Of a DNA stretch of 41,846 bases, positions 14,814-22,613 are shown piece by piece; position 1 is the first letter of the stretch; each line of letters starts with the position of its first letter. This DNA comes from an uncultured Treponema sp. (lineage in GTDB: Bacteria; Spirochaetota; Spirochaetia; Treponematales; Treponemataceae). The DNA lies in the NCBI GenBank assembly GCA_947177175.1, contig CAMWTK010000014.1, positions 1-41,846 of the forward strand, written 5' to 3'. The notes under the pieces were generated by a model, which searched no databases, was not told the origin of the DNA, and saw only the letters and a list, made by a program, of their open reading frames with translations. Made by a program: the position numbers and the translations under genes.

Positions 14814-15046
14814 GCGCGGACGAACCGGCAGAAACGGGCGGCGGCAAAATCGTCCTCCGCCTTGACCGCATGATGGTTGAGCGAAAGATGTCCCTGAACG
14901 AGCTTGCGGAGCGGGTCGGGATTACCAACGTGAACCTGTCAAAAATCAAGAACAATCGGGTGAACGCCATTCGCTTCTCCACGCTGGAAGCGATCTGCGA
15001 GGCGCTTGACTGCACGCCCGGCGACATCCTTGTGTACCAAAAATGA
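14810..15046 (+). CDS. Small XRE/Cro-type regulator (YozG-like)
   Basis: A 78-residue protein with a five-helix HTH (LDRMMVERKMSLNELAERVG, ITNVNLSKIKNN, LEAICEALDCTPGDILVYQ). The C-terminal sequence CEALDCTPGDIL is characteristic of the small XRE regulators that accompany DUF2975 proteins. It starts within the upstream stop codon and is translationally coupled. It is a likely autoregulator binding 14142-14187. Confidence 0.88.
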   Translation: MSADEPAETGGGKIVLRLDRMMVERKMSLNELAERVGITNVNLSKIKNNRVNAIRFSTLEAICEALDCTPGDILVYQK

Positions 15047-15078
15047 CCTGCGCCGGAGAGCGCGGGAAGGAGTTATAT

Positions 15079-15750
15079 ATGAAAAAATTGCTTATGGCAA
15101 TTGTTGTGGCAGCGGCCGCCGCCTCATCGTTCGCGACGGTGGAGCTGAGCGCGGGGCTTCAGATGACACCGTACAACGGCATCAAAGTTGCGGGGGCGGA
15201 CAGTTTCTACGAGTCCGTTCCGCTCGGATTTGAGACACAGGCGACGTTCTATTTCCGCGATCTGCGGCCGTTCAGCGTCGGCCTGAACATCGGGCTTGGG
15301 TACGACCATTTCACGTGGATTTACGGCTCGTCGCTGCGGAAAATAGACGGCGGCTTCAACGCCGCGCTCACGGCAGGGCCGGCGTTCCGATTCGCCATTC
15401 CCGGAACACGCAGCTCGATTTTCGTGTCCCCCGGCTTCAAATTCAACTGCGCGGGCATCTCAACCCCGGCGAACGCCGACAGCGGCACGGACATGCACGA
15501 CACCTTGATTGCCATGGAATTCGGCTTCCACCTGGATGCCTGCTACACGTTCTGGGTCGTGCAGAACGAAAAATTCGGGCTGGGGCTGAACTTCGGCGCG
15601 GGCTACTCGCTGGGCTTCGGCAAGGCAGGACGAACCACGGTCGCCTGGAGCAAAAACGAAAACGACGACCTCGACCTCACCTGGACGGATTTGGACTACG
15701 CGCAGCACCTCAAACTCTTCACGGGCGTGACGTTCAGAATCGGAAAATGA
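15079..15750 (+). CDS. Outer-membrane beta-barrel protein
   Basis: 223 codons from the ATG at 15079, 9 nt after GGAG. The N-terminus is a clear signal peptide (MKKLLMAIVVAAAAASSFA) cleaved near residue 19. The mature part alternates short polar turns with strands rich in G, Y and F (LGFETQATFYF, VGLNIGLGYDHF, LGLNFGAGYSLGF) and ends in a barrel-like strand HLKLFTGVTFRIGK. About eight strands fit. It resembles small OmpA/OmpW-size porin-like proteins, but no specific family is recognised. It lies 32 bp after the XRE gene and may be cotranscribed with it. Confidence 0.75.
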   Translation: MKKLLMAIVVAAAAASSFATVELSAGLQMTPYNGIKVAGADSFYESVPLGFETQATFYFRDLRPFSVGLNIGLGYDHFTWIYGSSLRKIDGGFNAALTAGPAFRFAIPGTRSSIFVSPGFKFNCAGISTPANADSGTDMHDTLIAMEFGFHLDACYTFWVVQNEKFGLGLNFGAGYSLGFGKAGRTTVAWSKNENDDLDLTWTDLDYAQHLKLFTGVTFRIGK

Positions 15751-15754
15751 CGAA

Positions 15755-15789
15755 ACACAACAGGCAGCGGAGACCGCTGCCTGTTGTGT
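15755..15789. terminator. Bidirectional hairpin between convergent operons
   Basis: A 16-bp perfect stem (15755-15770 with 15774-15789, ACACAACAGGCAGCGG) has a 3-nt loop. It lies between convergent genes ending at 15750 and 15822. There is no long T tract, so termination efficiency is uncertain. Confidence 0.65.
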
Positions 15790-15821
15790 CTGCCACGCAA
15801 TCGCACCGCACAAAAACGTGC

Positions 15822-16499
15822 CTAGTTGACTGCCTGTGTTGTGCCGAGCGCGCTCATCGCGGTGATTTTTGCCTGTTCGGATATTTCGTCGAGCAGTTCC
15901 TGCTCCTTTGCGTTCTCAGCCGAAATCTTTCCGAGCGCGACATCGATCTGATGCGCGAGGTTTTCCCGCTCGATGCTGTACAGCACGTAATAGCGGTATT
16001 CCGTCTGGCCGTCCTGCCGCCGCACCTGCGTCCAGAAATCGCGCTCCTTCATAAAGCCGGAGAACTGCGCGTTCGAGAACACCGTCACGACCGCCTGCGC
16101 CATTTTCTTCGCGGCTTCCTTGTCCTCGTCCTTGTTGCCGCGCGTACCCGTGCCCGCCGTGGCCGTCACGTTCTCCTTGATCAGCTTGGAAAGCTCCGCC
16201 GACGCGTCGTTCGTATCGACCCATATTTTCAGCAGGTCGCGGTCCTGCCCCGTCCCGGTGACCGAAAACGGAATCTTGCCTTCCATTTCGGGCAGCCGCA
16301 TCAGCGCGCCCTTGTCGCTGTTATTGACAGCACTCACCCATTCCGGAGGCATACCTCCCAACTCAGAACCCTGCCAATCAATGAGCACCGGTGCGCTAAC
16401 AGGCTTCACCTCGTTCTTGACCGGGCTTGTCGAAGCACAGCCCGCCAACACCGCCGCCGCAACCGCGGCAGCCAATCCGTTCACCAAACGTGAATGCAT
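15822..16499 (-). CDS. LPP20-like lipoprotein
   Basis: A 225-residue exported protein. The signal peptide ends in the lipobox VLAG-C, with lipidated C21. The mature part has PPEWVSAV near residue 51, like the P-x-W-V opening of LPP20-type proteins, then a compact alpha/beta domain and a helical, acidic C-terminus (EQELLDEISEQAKITA). It is last in a minus-strand operon with two CsgG/LpoB-like proteins and another LPP20-like protein. Such genes encode periplasmic envelope-assembly factors (flagellar FlgP-like or secretion accessory) in other bacteria. The exact role here is unknown. Confidence 0.7.
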   Translation of the reverse strand: MHSRLVNGLAAAVAAAVLAGCASTSPVKNEVKPVSAPVLIDWQGSELGGMPPEWVSAVNNSDKGALMRLPEMEGKIPFSVTGTGQDRDLLKIWVDTNDASAELSKLIKENVTATAGTGTRGNKDEDKEAAKKMAQAVVTVFSNAQFSGFMKERDFWTQVRRQDGQTEYRYYVLYSIERENLAHQIDVALGKISAENAKEQELLDEISEQAKITAMSALGTTQAVN

Positions 16500-16572
16500 A
16501 GTTTCTCCTCAGAATAGCACCCTATTCTTCATTATATACAAGCCAGCCGCAGGAACGTTCCCTGCAAGCCGG

Positions 16573-17604
16573 TTAATGCCGCCGTCCAAAATTGAAAGTG
16601 ATGCCCCCTGCAATATCGAAAGCATTGAGAGAACCATATGTTCTGTCCCTATGCCTATAGGAGTCATCTCCATAATATCCGCTTTTCACATCGTACTGTA
16701 TGCTGACAAACGGGCTGACCATTTTTGTAGGTCTGAATTTTGCCGTTGCATTGAGCGCAAAACCAACGGGAACATCTATCCCATAATCAGGATCAGTAAA
16801 CCAATTATTCCAATCATTACCTATTGCAAGCCCCGGTGCAATCACGAATTTCACGATATCCTTGTAATTTATTCCGAGCGCAGGACCAATGACAAAATTT
16901 ATTCCCACATTGCTACCATAACTAAACGACACATCCTCAAAAAAACCGACGGCAAAGGTGTCATTGATATTGAACAAGTTGAAGTTCCTTACGCCAAATA
17001 AAAATCCAACACCACTTGCATCTCCGCACCATGCGATACGCATACCCATGCGCAACTGAATGTCTCCGCTGTATTTTGATGTTGACCTAATGGCAGGGCT
17101 TTTTTTCCGTGACACCCCACCCTGCGCGAATAGGTAGTCGGTCATGTCGCTCGGCTCAACGCGGATGCGGCACATATCGATGACCGCAGCGGAAGTAACG
17201 TCGAGTGCCTGTACGGTAAGGTTGAACGTGCTGCCAATCGGAATGAGTTTTCCGTGAACGACGATGCTTGCGCCGACCATCGCGCCGAGCTGCTGGATTG
17301 ATTCGTCCGAAACCTCGCCGGAGAGCTGAAAATTCATCTCGGTCTTGATAGCGTCCAAATTCGCGCGGTTGGCGACCGTAACCTTGCGCGCCTGCACGAA
17401 CCGCATGGTCAGGTCGTCAAGCATGAAATCGGACATCTCCGCCGAATCGGATGAAATGCCGACAATCGCAATCGTCGTCCCTTTTTTGAAGGTGGCGGAA
17501 AACTGATCCGTCACCTGCTGGAGCGCGGTCTCAATGTCAACGGCAAAAGCCGCCGCCGCGCACCAGGCGGCGCACACCACCGCCGCAATTTTCTTAATAT
17601 TCAT
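16573..17604 (-). CDS. CsgG/LpoB-like domain fused to an outer-membrane barrel
   Basis: 343 codons from the ATG at 17604 (GGAG upstream). A signal peptide cleaved near AFA is followed by a CsgG/LpoB-like alpha/beta domain (residues about 35-165: TIAIVGISSDSAEMSDFMLD, VANRANLDAIKTEMNFQLSG, GAMVGASIVVHGKL). A linker then leads to a C-terminal beta-barrel-like region (190-343) ending in GGITFNFGRRH, a typical barrel terminal strand. It is the downstream member of a tandem duplication: its first 165 residues closely match the protein at 17661-18602, while the C-termini are unrelated. Expected in the outer membrane; no substrate is known. Confidence 0.75.
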   Translation of the reverse strand: MNIKKIAAVVCAAWCAAAAFAVDIETALQQVTDQFSATFKKGTTIAIVGISSDSAEMSDFMLDDLTMRFVQARKVTVANRANLDAIKTEMNFQLSGEVSDESIQQLGAMVGASIVVHGKLIPIGSTFNLTVQALDVTSAAVIDMCRIRVEPSDMTDYLFAQGGVSRKKSPAIRSTSKYSGDIQLRMGMRIAWCGDASGVGFLFGVRNFNLFNINDTFAVGFFEDVSFSYGSNVGINFVIGPALGINYKDIVKFVIAPGLAIGNDWNNWFTDPDYGIDVPVGFALNATAKFRPTKMVSPFVSIQYDVKSGYYGDDSYRHRDRTYGSLNAFDIAGGITFNFGRRH

Positions 17605-17660
17605 ACAAAACTCCTTCTGTTTTTGTTTTAGTTTTTGTGCCCATAGCAAAATTCCCCACG

Positions 17661-18602
17661 TTAAAAGAACGACGGCTGAATATATATGCGCAAGTCATGA
17701 TGCCCGACATCCCAACTGACAAGGAAATTCATATCCTTGCCGCCCACATCTACAACTTTGACTCCGTATACCGCCGGGCGAATCCTGTCGCTCAGTTCAG
17801 AGATTTCCACCGACGAACGTTTTTTCACCATGATGCCGCCCTCGTATATCCATGCATTATTTGCGCCGAGCGAATACACGGCGACTTGAATGGGAACATC
17901 TCCCCGGTTATAAGCGTAACAGTTGTCCTGTATCTCTTTCGCCTGCACCTCCGTCAAATCGACGATATGGTATTCGCCGGAATCCTGCGGCAGTGCCGTC
18001 GGCTTGGTTTTTTGGACGTTTTTCGTACTGGCAGCCGTTTGCGGAATCGCGGCATTTGCGGGCGATTTTTCGTTCTTCTTCGCTGACTTGCTGCTTTGCT
18101 TCGCCGCAGGGGTCGGCGTACCAGCAAGCAACGCCTTGACGGTATCGTTCTGTTCTATAGAAAAACGGCACATATCCACGACGGCGGCAGAAGTAACATC
18201 GAGTGCCTGCACGACAAGGCTCAGGTTCCTGCCAAGCGGCTTCAGGCTTCCGTGGACGACGATGTTCGCGCCGACCATCGCACCGATCTGCTGAATCGAA
18301 TCGTCCGAAACCTCGCCGGACAGCTGGAAATTCATCTCAGCCTTAATCGCGTCCAAATTCGCGCGGTTGGCGACCGTAAGCGAGCGCGTCCGCACAAAGC
18401 ACATGGTCAGCTCGTCGAGCATATAATCGGACAAATCCTTTGTGTCGGACGAAATGCCGATGATGGCGATGGTCGTTCCTTTTTTGATTGACGCGGAAAA
18501 CTGATCCGCCACCTGCTGAAGCGCGGTCTCGATGTCAACGGCAGAAGCCGCAACAGCACACCAGGCGGCGCACACGACCGCCGCAATTTTCTTGACGTTC
18601 AT
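17661..18602 (-). CDS. CsgG/LpoB-like periplasmic protein
   Basis: 313 codons, with a signal peptide cleaved near AVAASA. The same CsgG/LpoB-like domain as the next gene occupies residues about 35-165, with long identical stretches, and even the leader before the ATG is nearly identical (agaaggagtttt...). A lysine-, serine- and alanine-rich linker (about 170-205) follows, then an approximately 110-residue beta-rich C-terminal domain containing AYNRGDVPIQVAVYSLGAN, not homologous to the paralogue's barrel. This is a recent tandem duplication with domain replacement. It probably acts in the periplasm or at the outer membrane. Confidence 0.75.
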   Translation of the reverse strand: MNVKKIAAVVCAAWCAVAASAVDIETALQQVADQFSASIKKGTTIAIIGISSDTKDLSDYMLDELTMCFVRTRSLTVANRANLDAIKAEMNFQLSGEVSDDSIQQIGAMVGANIVVHGSLKPLGRNLSLVVQALDVTSAAVVDMCRFSIEQNDTVKALLAGTPTPAAKQSSKSAKKNEKSPANAAIPQTAASTKNVQKTKPTALPQDSGEYHIVDLTEVQAKEIQDNCYAYNRGDVPIQVAVYSLGANNAWIYEGGIMVKKRSSVEISELSDRIRPAVYGVKVVDVGGKDMNFLVSWDVGHHDLRIYIQPSFF

Positions 18603-18667
18603 ACCAAAACTCCTTCTGTTTTATTGCGAATGCGGGACACGCCCGCACGTTCACTTTTTTCGCCGTG

Positions 18668-19642
18668 TCAGCTTCCGCCGGCGGGGCGGAAATGGGCGCG
18701 CAAGTCTTTTTCCACCTCCGCGAGTGCCTTTGCGCACGCGCCCGCTTCGGTCTTATGCCCCCACTTCGCGTACTGGCGGACGAACGAATAGACACTTTCC
18801 CCCGAGTGCCCGTCAATCACGCGCAAGGACGCGCCCGGCCGGGCGAACACGCCGATCTCGTTTTCCGACAGCGACAGGGTAACGTTGCCCGAAACGCAGT
18901 ACCGCCCCCGCGCCGAAACGGACAGCCCCTGCGCCGCAAGGATTTCCCCGATGACCGTCGCAATGGTGTCGCTGCCGTCGCCCTGAATGGCAATGCGGAA
19001 TGTCGCGCCGCGCGTTGCCGTGTCGAGCAATGCGCCGACCTCGCCGCGCAAGCGCAGGATTTTCGCGTCATAACCGTCCTGCGCCCGTCGGGAAACGGCG
19101 GAAAGGCTTTCGGCAATGCCGTCCGCCTGCGCAAGGCTGTCCTTTGCTGCCGCCAGCGTCCCCACGTCGGCGAGCGACACGTCCCGCCCGGACATCGACG
19201 CGACCGCGCGCTCCGCGGAGGCAAGGATGCGGTCAAGGCGCGAACGGTAAAACTCGGCGGCGGCAGGACGCTCGATGTACGCGCAGACAAACCATTCGCC
19301 GGTCTTGTCGCTCCTGAACGGCGCGGTGAACGACAGCGCGGGCAAGTCCGCATCCGACGACACGGAGACGGCGTTTTCTGCCGCCCGGCGTTTCTCGCTT
19401 CCCTCGGTCATGCGGAAATATGTGCCGCGCTCCACCGCGACATGCGCGTCAAAATAGAGGGAAATCTGCGAAACGGCATCGTCGCCCGCGCCCTGTGCCG
19501 TCGTCCCGCTGCCAAGCGCGCTGACGAACTGGGCATCGGGAAAACAGGCGTTCTTGTCCAGAACCCAAAGCGGAGCGTCCTGCGCGACGGCGGGCCATGC
19601 CACGGCAAGCGCGAGGAATACGATGCGGATTATGCTTTTCAT
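18668..19642 (-). CDS. LPP20-like periplasmic protein
   Basis: 324 codons. The signal peptide MKSIIRIVFLALAVAWPAVA has no lipobox cysteine, so it should be a soluble periplasmic protein. The mature start (APLWVLDKNACFPDAQFVSA, then LGSGTTAQGAGDDAVSQISL) fits the LPP20 pattern P-x-W-V with an alanine-rich helix. A helical middle region and a C-terminal domain (TFRIAIQGDGSDTIATVIGE) follow; the latter resembles the LpoB/CsgG-type nucleotide-like fold. It is first in the four-gene envelope operon, with a strong promoter at 19704-19732. Confidence 0.68.
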   Translation of the reverse strand: MKSIIRIVFLALAVAWPAVAQDAPLWVLDKNACFPDAQFVSALGSGTTAQGAGDDAVSQISLYFDAHVAVERGTYFRMTEGSEKRRAAENAVSVSSDADLPALSFTAPFRSDKTGEWFVCAYIERPAAAEFYRSRLDRILASAERAVASMSGRDVSLADVGTLAAAKDSLAQADGIAESLSAVSRRAQDGYDAKILRLRGEVGALLDTATRGATFRIAIQGDGSDTIATVIGEILAAQGLSVSARGRYCVSGNVTLSLSENEIGVFARPGASLRVIDGHSGESVYSFVRQYAKWGHKTEAGACAKALAEVEKDLRAHFRPAGGS

Positions 19643-19703
19643 AGACGACTACGACCACTCTTTCTCTGACGGCACACATACCGTACAGTTATGTATTTTC
19701 GCA

Positions 19704-19732
19704 ATATTACATAATCGGTAAGTTATTGTCAA
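19704..19732 (-). promoter_or_regulatory. Strong sigma-70 promoter of the envelope operon
   Basis: Minus strand -35 TTGACA (19727-19732), exact 17-bp spacer, -10 TAATAT (19704-19709), in an AT-rich intergenic region. It drives the four genes from 19642 to 15822 with a leader of about 55 nt. Confidence 0.8.
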
Positions 19733-19807
19733 GTATGTTTGTTTTAGGAAAAATATAACTGTCAGTGTGAATTGCGGCATCCGCCCGAACGCTGCACGCA
19801 GGAAAAG

Positions 19808-20119
19808 ATGACGAACATTCAGTCGTGCCTCTCAAAGAACATGAAGCTCCACCGACGGCGGCTCGGTCTGTCGCAGGCGGCGCTTGCGGAAAAAGCCGGA
19901 ACCGCCCCGAACTACATCGCGCTCATTGAGGTCGGCAAAAGTTTCCCGTCGCTGCCGATGCTCGAAAAAATCGCCGCCGCACTGCAAATCGACGCGCTCG
20001 ACCTGTTCGACAAGGACGGCATGATTTCCATAGACAAAGAAACGCTCCGTGCCGACGTGCTCGGACGAATCTCGCAGGCCGTCAACGACGCGTTCGGCGC
20101 GCACAGCATCTGCCCGTAG
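19808..20119 (+). CDS. XRE-family transcriptional regulator
   Basis: A 103-residue protein with one complete XRE/Cro helix-turn-helix at residues 8-62 (MKLHRRRLGLSQAALAEKAG, TAPNYIALIEVGKSFPSLPM, LEKIAAALQIDALDLF). A short C-terminal helix follows (DVLGRISQAVNDAF). AGGAAAAG precedes the ATG at 19808, and an in-frame ATG at 19772 lacks a ribosome-binding site. It diverges from the envelope operon, so it could regulate that promoter, but no operator is obvious. Confidence 0.85.
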   Translation: MTNIQSCLSKNMKLHRRRLGLSQAALAEKAGTAPNYIALIEVGKSFPSLPMLEKIAAALQIDALDLFDKDGMISIDKETLRADVLGRISQAVNDAFGAHSICP

Positions 20120-20139
20120 CGGGCGGCATCGGATTGTCC

Positions 20140-20168
20140 TTGCGCCGACGGTACTTGCGTGATACAAT
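20140..20168 (+). promoter_or_regulatory. Sigma-70 promoter of a truncated small ORF
   Basis: -35 TTGCGC (20140-20145), 17-bp spacer, -10 TACAAT (20163-20168), followed 22 nt later by GGAGGTG and an ATG at 20197. The expression signals are complete although the gene they served is gone. Confidence 0.6.
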
Positions 20169-20196
20169 GACAGCAGAAACGCGACGGAGGTGTTTT

Positions 20197-20271
20197 ATGG
20201 CGACATTGCAAATTCCCGTTGAGGGCGAACTGACCGCGTTCGCCTCGGAGCCGCTTATTGGGGAGCAGTAG
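20197..20271 (+). pseudogene. Truncated gene start (24 codons)
   Basis: ATG at 20197 with strong ribosome-binding site GGAGGTG and a good promoter. It encodes MATLQIPVEGELTAFASEPL and four more residues before TAG, 4 bp from the end of the convergent GNAT gene. The opening resembles those of small antitoxin-like proteins (MATLQI...), but it is too short to assign. Most likely the 5' remnant of a gene lost when the neighbouring GNAT gene arrived. Confidence 0.4.
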
Positions 20272-20275
20272 CCGT

Positions 20276-20695
20276 TCAGCGCAACACGCGGTCGCGGTAG
20301 GTAAGGTCGCCGCGCACGGAAAAGCCGCATGATTCCCAGAACGCATTGCCGTCCGCGTTGTCGGCGAACGCGACGAGGGCGGCTTTCGTAATTCCCTCCC
20401 CGGCAAGCGCGGCGCATACCCGTTCCGCGAGCGCGCGGGCGATTCCCTGCCTGCGGAACGGTGTCCCGACGGCGGCATGATAGATATGCGCCCGCCGCCC
20501 GTCGTGCCCGCAGAGCATCGTCCCCGCGACCATGCCGTCTTGCTCGGCGACAAAGCACGTGCGGGGATTGCGGGCAAGGAACCGCCGGATGCCGTCGCGC
20601 GAATCGTCCTGCGCGGAAATCCCGATGCCACCGCATTCCTGCCACAGCGCAATTGCCGCCTCATAGTCATCGATTGTCATCTCGCGGATAGTCAT
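20276..20695 (-). CDS. GNAT-family N-acetyltransferase
   Basis: 139 codons from the ATG at 20695, preceded by GAGGGGGCGG. A single GNAT domain: motif A, with the acetyl-CoA pyrophosphate loop, is AAVGTPFRRQGIARAL (residues 74-89; R-R-Q-G-I-A), and motif B ends with the typical FWESCGF. It transfers acetyl from acetyl-CoA to an unknown amine. A TATACT box about 50 nt upstream may be its promoter. The substrate cannot be predicted. Confidence 0.9.
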   Translation of the reverse strand: MTIREMTIDDYEAAIALWQECGGIGISAQDDSRDGIRRFLARNPRTCFVAEQDGMVAGTMLCGHDGRRAHIYHAAVGTPFRRQGIARALAERVCAALAGEGITKAALVAFADNADGNAFWESCGFSVRGDLTYRDRVLR

Positions 20696-20771
20696 GCCGC
20701 CGCCCCCTCGCCGAAAAAATCCGTGCGCCCAGTATAGCATGGCCACGGGCGGCACGGCAACAACGCACGAA

Positions 20772-22112
20772 TCACCGCAGTTTTTCCGCCAGCGCGCGCA
20801 CGGTCTGCACGGACTGCTGCCCTATCAGGCGGGGAAAGCGCGCGGCAAGCGAGTCCAGATCGTCCAACAGGGCGGCAACCGTGTCCGTGCCGCCGAAGAC
20901 GACCTCGCAGTAGCCTTTCTCGCGCTCCTGCCGGGCGACGGTGTTATGAATCTGATGGATATACTTGACCGAAGCGACGGACGCGAGGGCTTCGCGCTGC
21001 GCGTCGTCCAAAAGCGGCAGCTTGAGATTGCAGACCAGTTTCTGCGCGCGCATGTCCACCGGCTCGGCGCGGGCGGCGCGGTACAGCAGCTCGTACAGCG
21101 GCATGCCGAGGCTGGCGGCATAGGTCTCACTCATGCCCGAAAGGCGCGGGTTTATCTCAATGACGAACCACCTGCCGCCGCTGAACGCCACGTCCACCTG
21201 CGCCACGCCGTCAAGGCGCAGGTCGCAGGCAAGGCGCGTCAGCATCGCCCTGAGCGCAGTGACATCGTACCTGCCGCCCGTGACCGGCCCGATCTTGACG
21301 CTCTGCTTGGGACTGGTAATGCCGTAGCGGTTGAGCGAAAACAGGAACGGGTCGAGCACGGTATACGTGCCGTTCCTGCCGTAAATCTCCGTCCCGAACT
21401 GCTCGCCGCTCAGGTAGGTTTCGATGATCCGGTCGGATCGGGTGCGCCCCGAACAGAGGTAATGCACCGCCTGCCTGAACGTGGTCGCCACTTCCATGCC
21501 GTAGGAACTCAGCGCCGTCGTGTCCTTGATGACGACGGGATACGGCATCCGCTCCAGCTGGCGCAGCAGGTACGTCTTGTAGACGTTCGACGTGAGCGCG
21601 GGAGTACCGCGCTCGCACCAGAACTGCTGCCAGTCAAGGTGCAGCGCGTCCGCCACGGGAACGCCGTGCGCCCGCAGCAGCTGGTGCGTGCGCCATTTGT
21701 CATAGCAGTCGAGCGCGACCGCACAAGGGTGGCAGACCGCCGCAATGCCGCGCGCGCGCAGCTCGTCGGCGACCATCGCGTCCTGCAACGGCAGCCAGTC
21801 GAACGGCGGCACCCAGAACGTCGCCGCCACGGCAAGGTCGGGATTGAGCGCGGCAATCTCCTGCGCGAGCGCAGCGGGCGTGTCCGACTTCAGCAGCACG
21901 AACCGCACGGAATCCGCACCGCCCGGCGCGAGCGCATTCCCGTCCCGGTCGGCAAGAAAACTGGCGGGAAGCTGCGTGGCGACGACAAAGCGGTCATGCG
22001 GATGCCGTGCACAGAATGCGTCCCAGACCGCCGCGCGGCGCGGGAACGTGCGCGACTGCACGCGCTCCCCGTCAAAACGGCTCGCGTTCGTGCTGTAAAA
22101 AACGACGGTCAT
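20772..22112 (-). CDS. ATP-grasp ligase
   Basis: A 446-residue protein. The N-terminal 130 residues form a Rossmann-like pre-grasp domain. The ATP-grasp domain follows: YPVVIKD at 191-197 (lysine for ATP), ETYLSGEQFGTEIY (231-244), and the magnesium-binding FVIEINPRLSG at 316-326. A C-terminal helical domain ends the protein. The family forms carboxylate-amine bonds through acyl phosphates, as in carbamoyl-phosphate synthase, PylC or BtrJ-like enzymes; the substrate is not evident. The ATG at 22112 overlaps the stop of a 19-codon leader ORF (ATGA), so translation may depend on it. It may share a transcript with GNAT, 76 bp downstream. Confidence 0.85.
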   Translation of the reverse strand: MTVVFYSTNASRFDGERVQSRTFPRRAAVWDAFCARHPHDRFVVATQLPASFLADRDGNALAPGGADSVRFVLLKSDTPAALAQEIAALNPDLAVAATFWVPPFDWLPLQDAMVADELRARGIAAVCHPCAVALDCYDKWRTHQLLRAHGVPVADALHLDWQQFWCERGTPALTSNVYKTYLLRQLERMPYPVVIKDTTALSSYGMEVATTFRQAVHYLCSGRTRSDRIIETYLSGEQFGTEIYGRNGTYTVLDPFLFSLNRYGITSPKQSVKIGPVTGGRYDVTALRAMLTRLACDLRLDGVAQVDVAFSGGRWFVIEINPRLSGMSETYAASLGMPLYELLYRAARAEPVDMRAQKLVCNLKLPLLDDAQREALASVASVKYIHQIHNTVARQEREKGYCEVVFGGTDTVAALLDDLDSLAARFPRLIGQQSVQTVRALAEKLR

Positions 22113-22168
22113 ACGCGCCCACCGCGCGCTACAGACAACAACCGTCCGCGCGCCACAATTTCGTCCAT
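22109..22168 (-). CDS. 19-codon leader ORF coupled to the ATP-grasp gene
   Basis: ATG at 22168, exactly 6 nt after a TATAAT box, encodes MDEIVARGRLLSVARGGRV, then a TGA overlapping the ATP-grasp ATG (ATGA). It is a probable leaderless leader peptide whose translation delivers ribosomes to the downstream start; a GGTGGGCG lies inside its last codons. There is no amino-acid run typical of attenuation, apart from five arginines among nineteen residues. Confidence 0.45.
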   Translation of the reverse strand: MDEIVARGRLLSVARGGRV

Positions 22169-22174
22169 ACGCCC

Positions 22175-22202
22175 ATTATACCACGATTCTCCGCCCGCGC
22201 AA
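22175..22202 (-). promoter_or_regulatory. Promoter of ATP-grasp operon
   Basis: Minus strand -35 TTGCGC (22197-22202), 16-bp spacer, -10 TATAAT (22175-22180). The -10 ends 6 nt before the leader ORF ATG at 22168. Confidence 0.6.
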
Positions 22203-22282
22203 GCAACAGACCCCGACACAAAAAACTCCGCACGAATCACGCGCGGGGATTACTCTTTCAAAGAAATCTCGCAAAAAATTAT

Positions 22283-22311
22283 TGATAAAAACAAAATACC
22301 TCTGTATTATT
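22283..22311 (+). promoter_or_regulatory. Promoter of the micro-membrane-protein transcript
   Basis: -35 TTGATA (22283-22288), 17-bp spacer, -10 TATTAT (22306-22311), in an AT-rich stretch. The predicted leader of about 30 nt contains AAGGAG in a possible small loop between CTTGG and CCTAAG. Confidence 0.65.
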
Positions 22312-22346
22312 AAGATAGTCAGGGACGCTTGGCTAAGGAGACCTAA

Positions 22347-22460
22347 GTGAAGGAAGTACTACTTTACTGGGCCGATAAGTTGATTGATTTCCTGCTAACC
22401 TTGGTGGTTGCAATAGCGACTTATTACATCACCAAATGGTTAGACAGGAAATCGAGCTAG
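22347..22460 (+). CDS. 37-residue membrane micro-protein
   Basis: A GTG start at 22347, preceded by AAGGAGACCTAA, encodes an amphipathic N-terminus (KEVLLYWADKLID), one hydrophobic helix (FLLTLVVAIATYYI) and a basic tail (TKWLDRKSS). Promoter, ribosome-binding site and a following hairpin are all present, so expression is likely. The size and architecture match type I toxins and small holin-like peptides, but no named family is recognised. A second micro-protein gene follows 63 bp later. Confidence 0.6.
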   Translation: MKEVLLYWADKLIDFLLTLVVAIATYYITKWLDRKSS

Positions 22461-22465
22461 TCGGT

Positions 22466-22493
22466 GGGAAGTTGGCGGAAACGCCAGCTTCCC
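22466..22493 (+). terminator. Hairpin with GAAA tetraloop between micro-protein genes
   Basis: 12-bp stem GGGAAGTTGGCG / CGCCAGCTTCCC (one G-T pair) capped by GAAA and followed by TTTCCT. The T tract is weak, so it may be a partial terminator or an mRNA stabiliser. Confidence 0.5.
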
Positions 22494-22523
22494 TTTCCTA
22501 AAAGATAATGCAGAGGTTTTGAT

Positions 22524-22613
22524 ATGTCAAGCATGTTTTTCGTTATGGCAGGAATTGCAATCGGGCTTGTCCTTTATTTCACCCGGAAGCATAGCAGGAA
22601 CAAGCAACAGTAA
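22524..22613 (+). CDS. 29-residue membrane micro-protein
   Basis: ATG at 22524 after AGAGG, encoding MSSMFFVMAGIAIGLVLYFT followed by the basic tail RKHSRNKQQ. It is a single membrane helix with a positive C-terminus, close to the minimal layout of type I toxin peptides. It lies directly before a hairpin that reads as a rho-independent terminator on the opposite strand, consistent with (but not proving) an antisense RNA across it. Confidence 0.55.
   Translation: MSSMFFVMAGIAIGLVLYFTRKHSRNKQQ

Noticed and set aside
20694..22313. Plus-strand 539-codon open frame
   Set aside because: It lies opposite the ATP-grasp gene and is rich in Arg, Gly and Val without motifs; the minus strand carries ATP and magnesium motifs.
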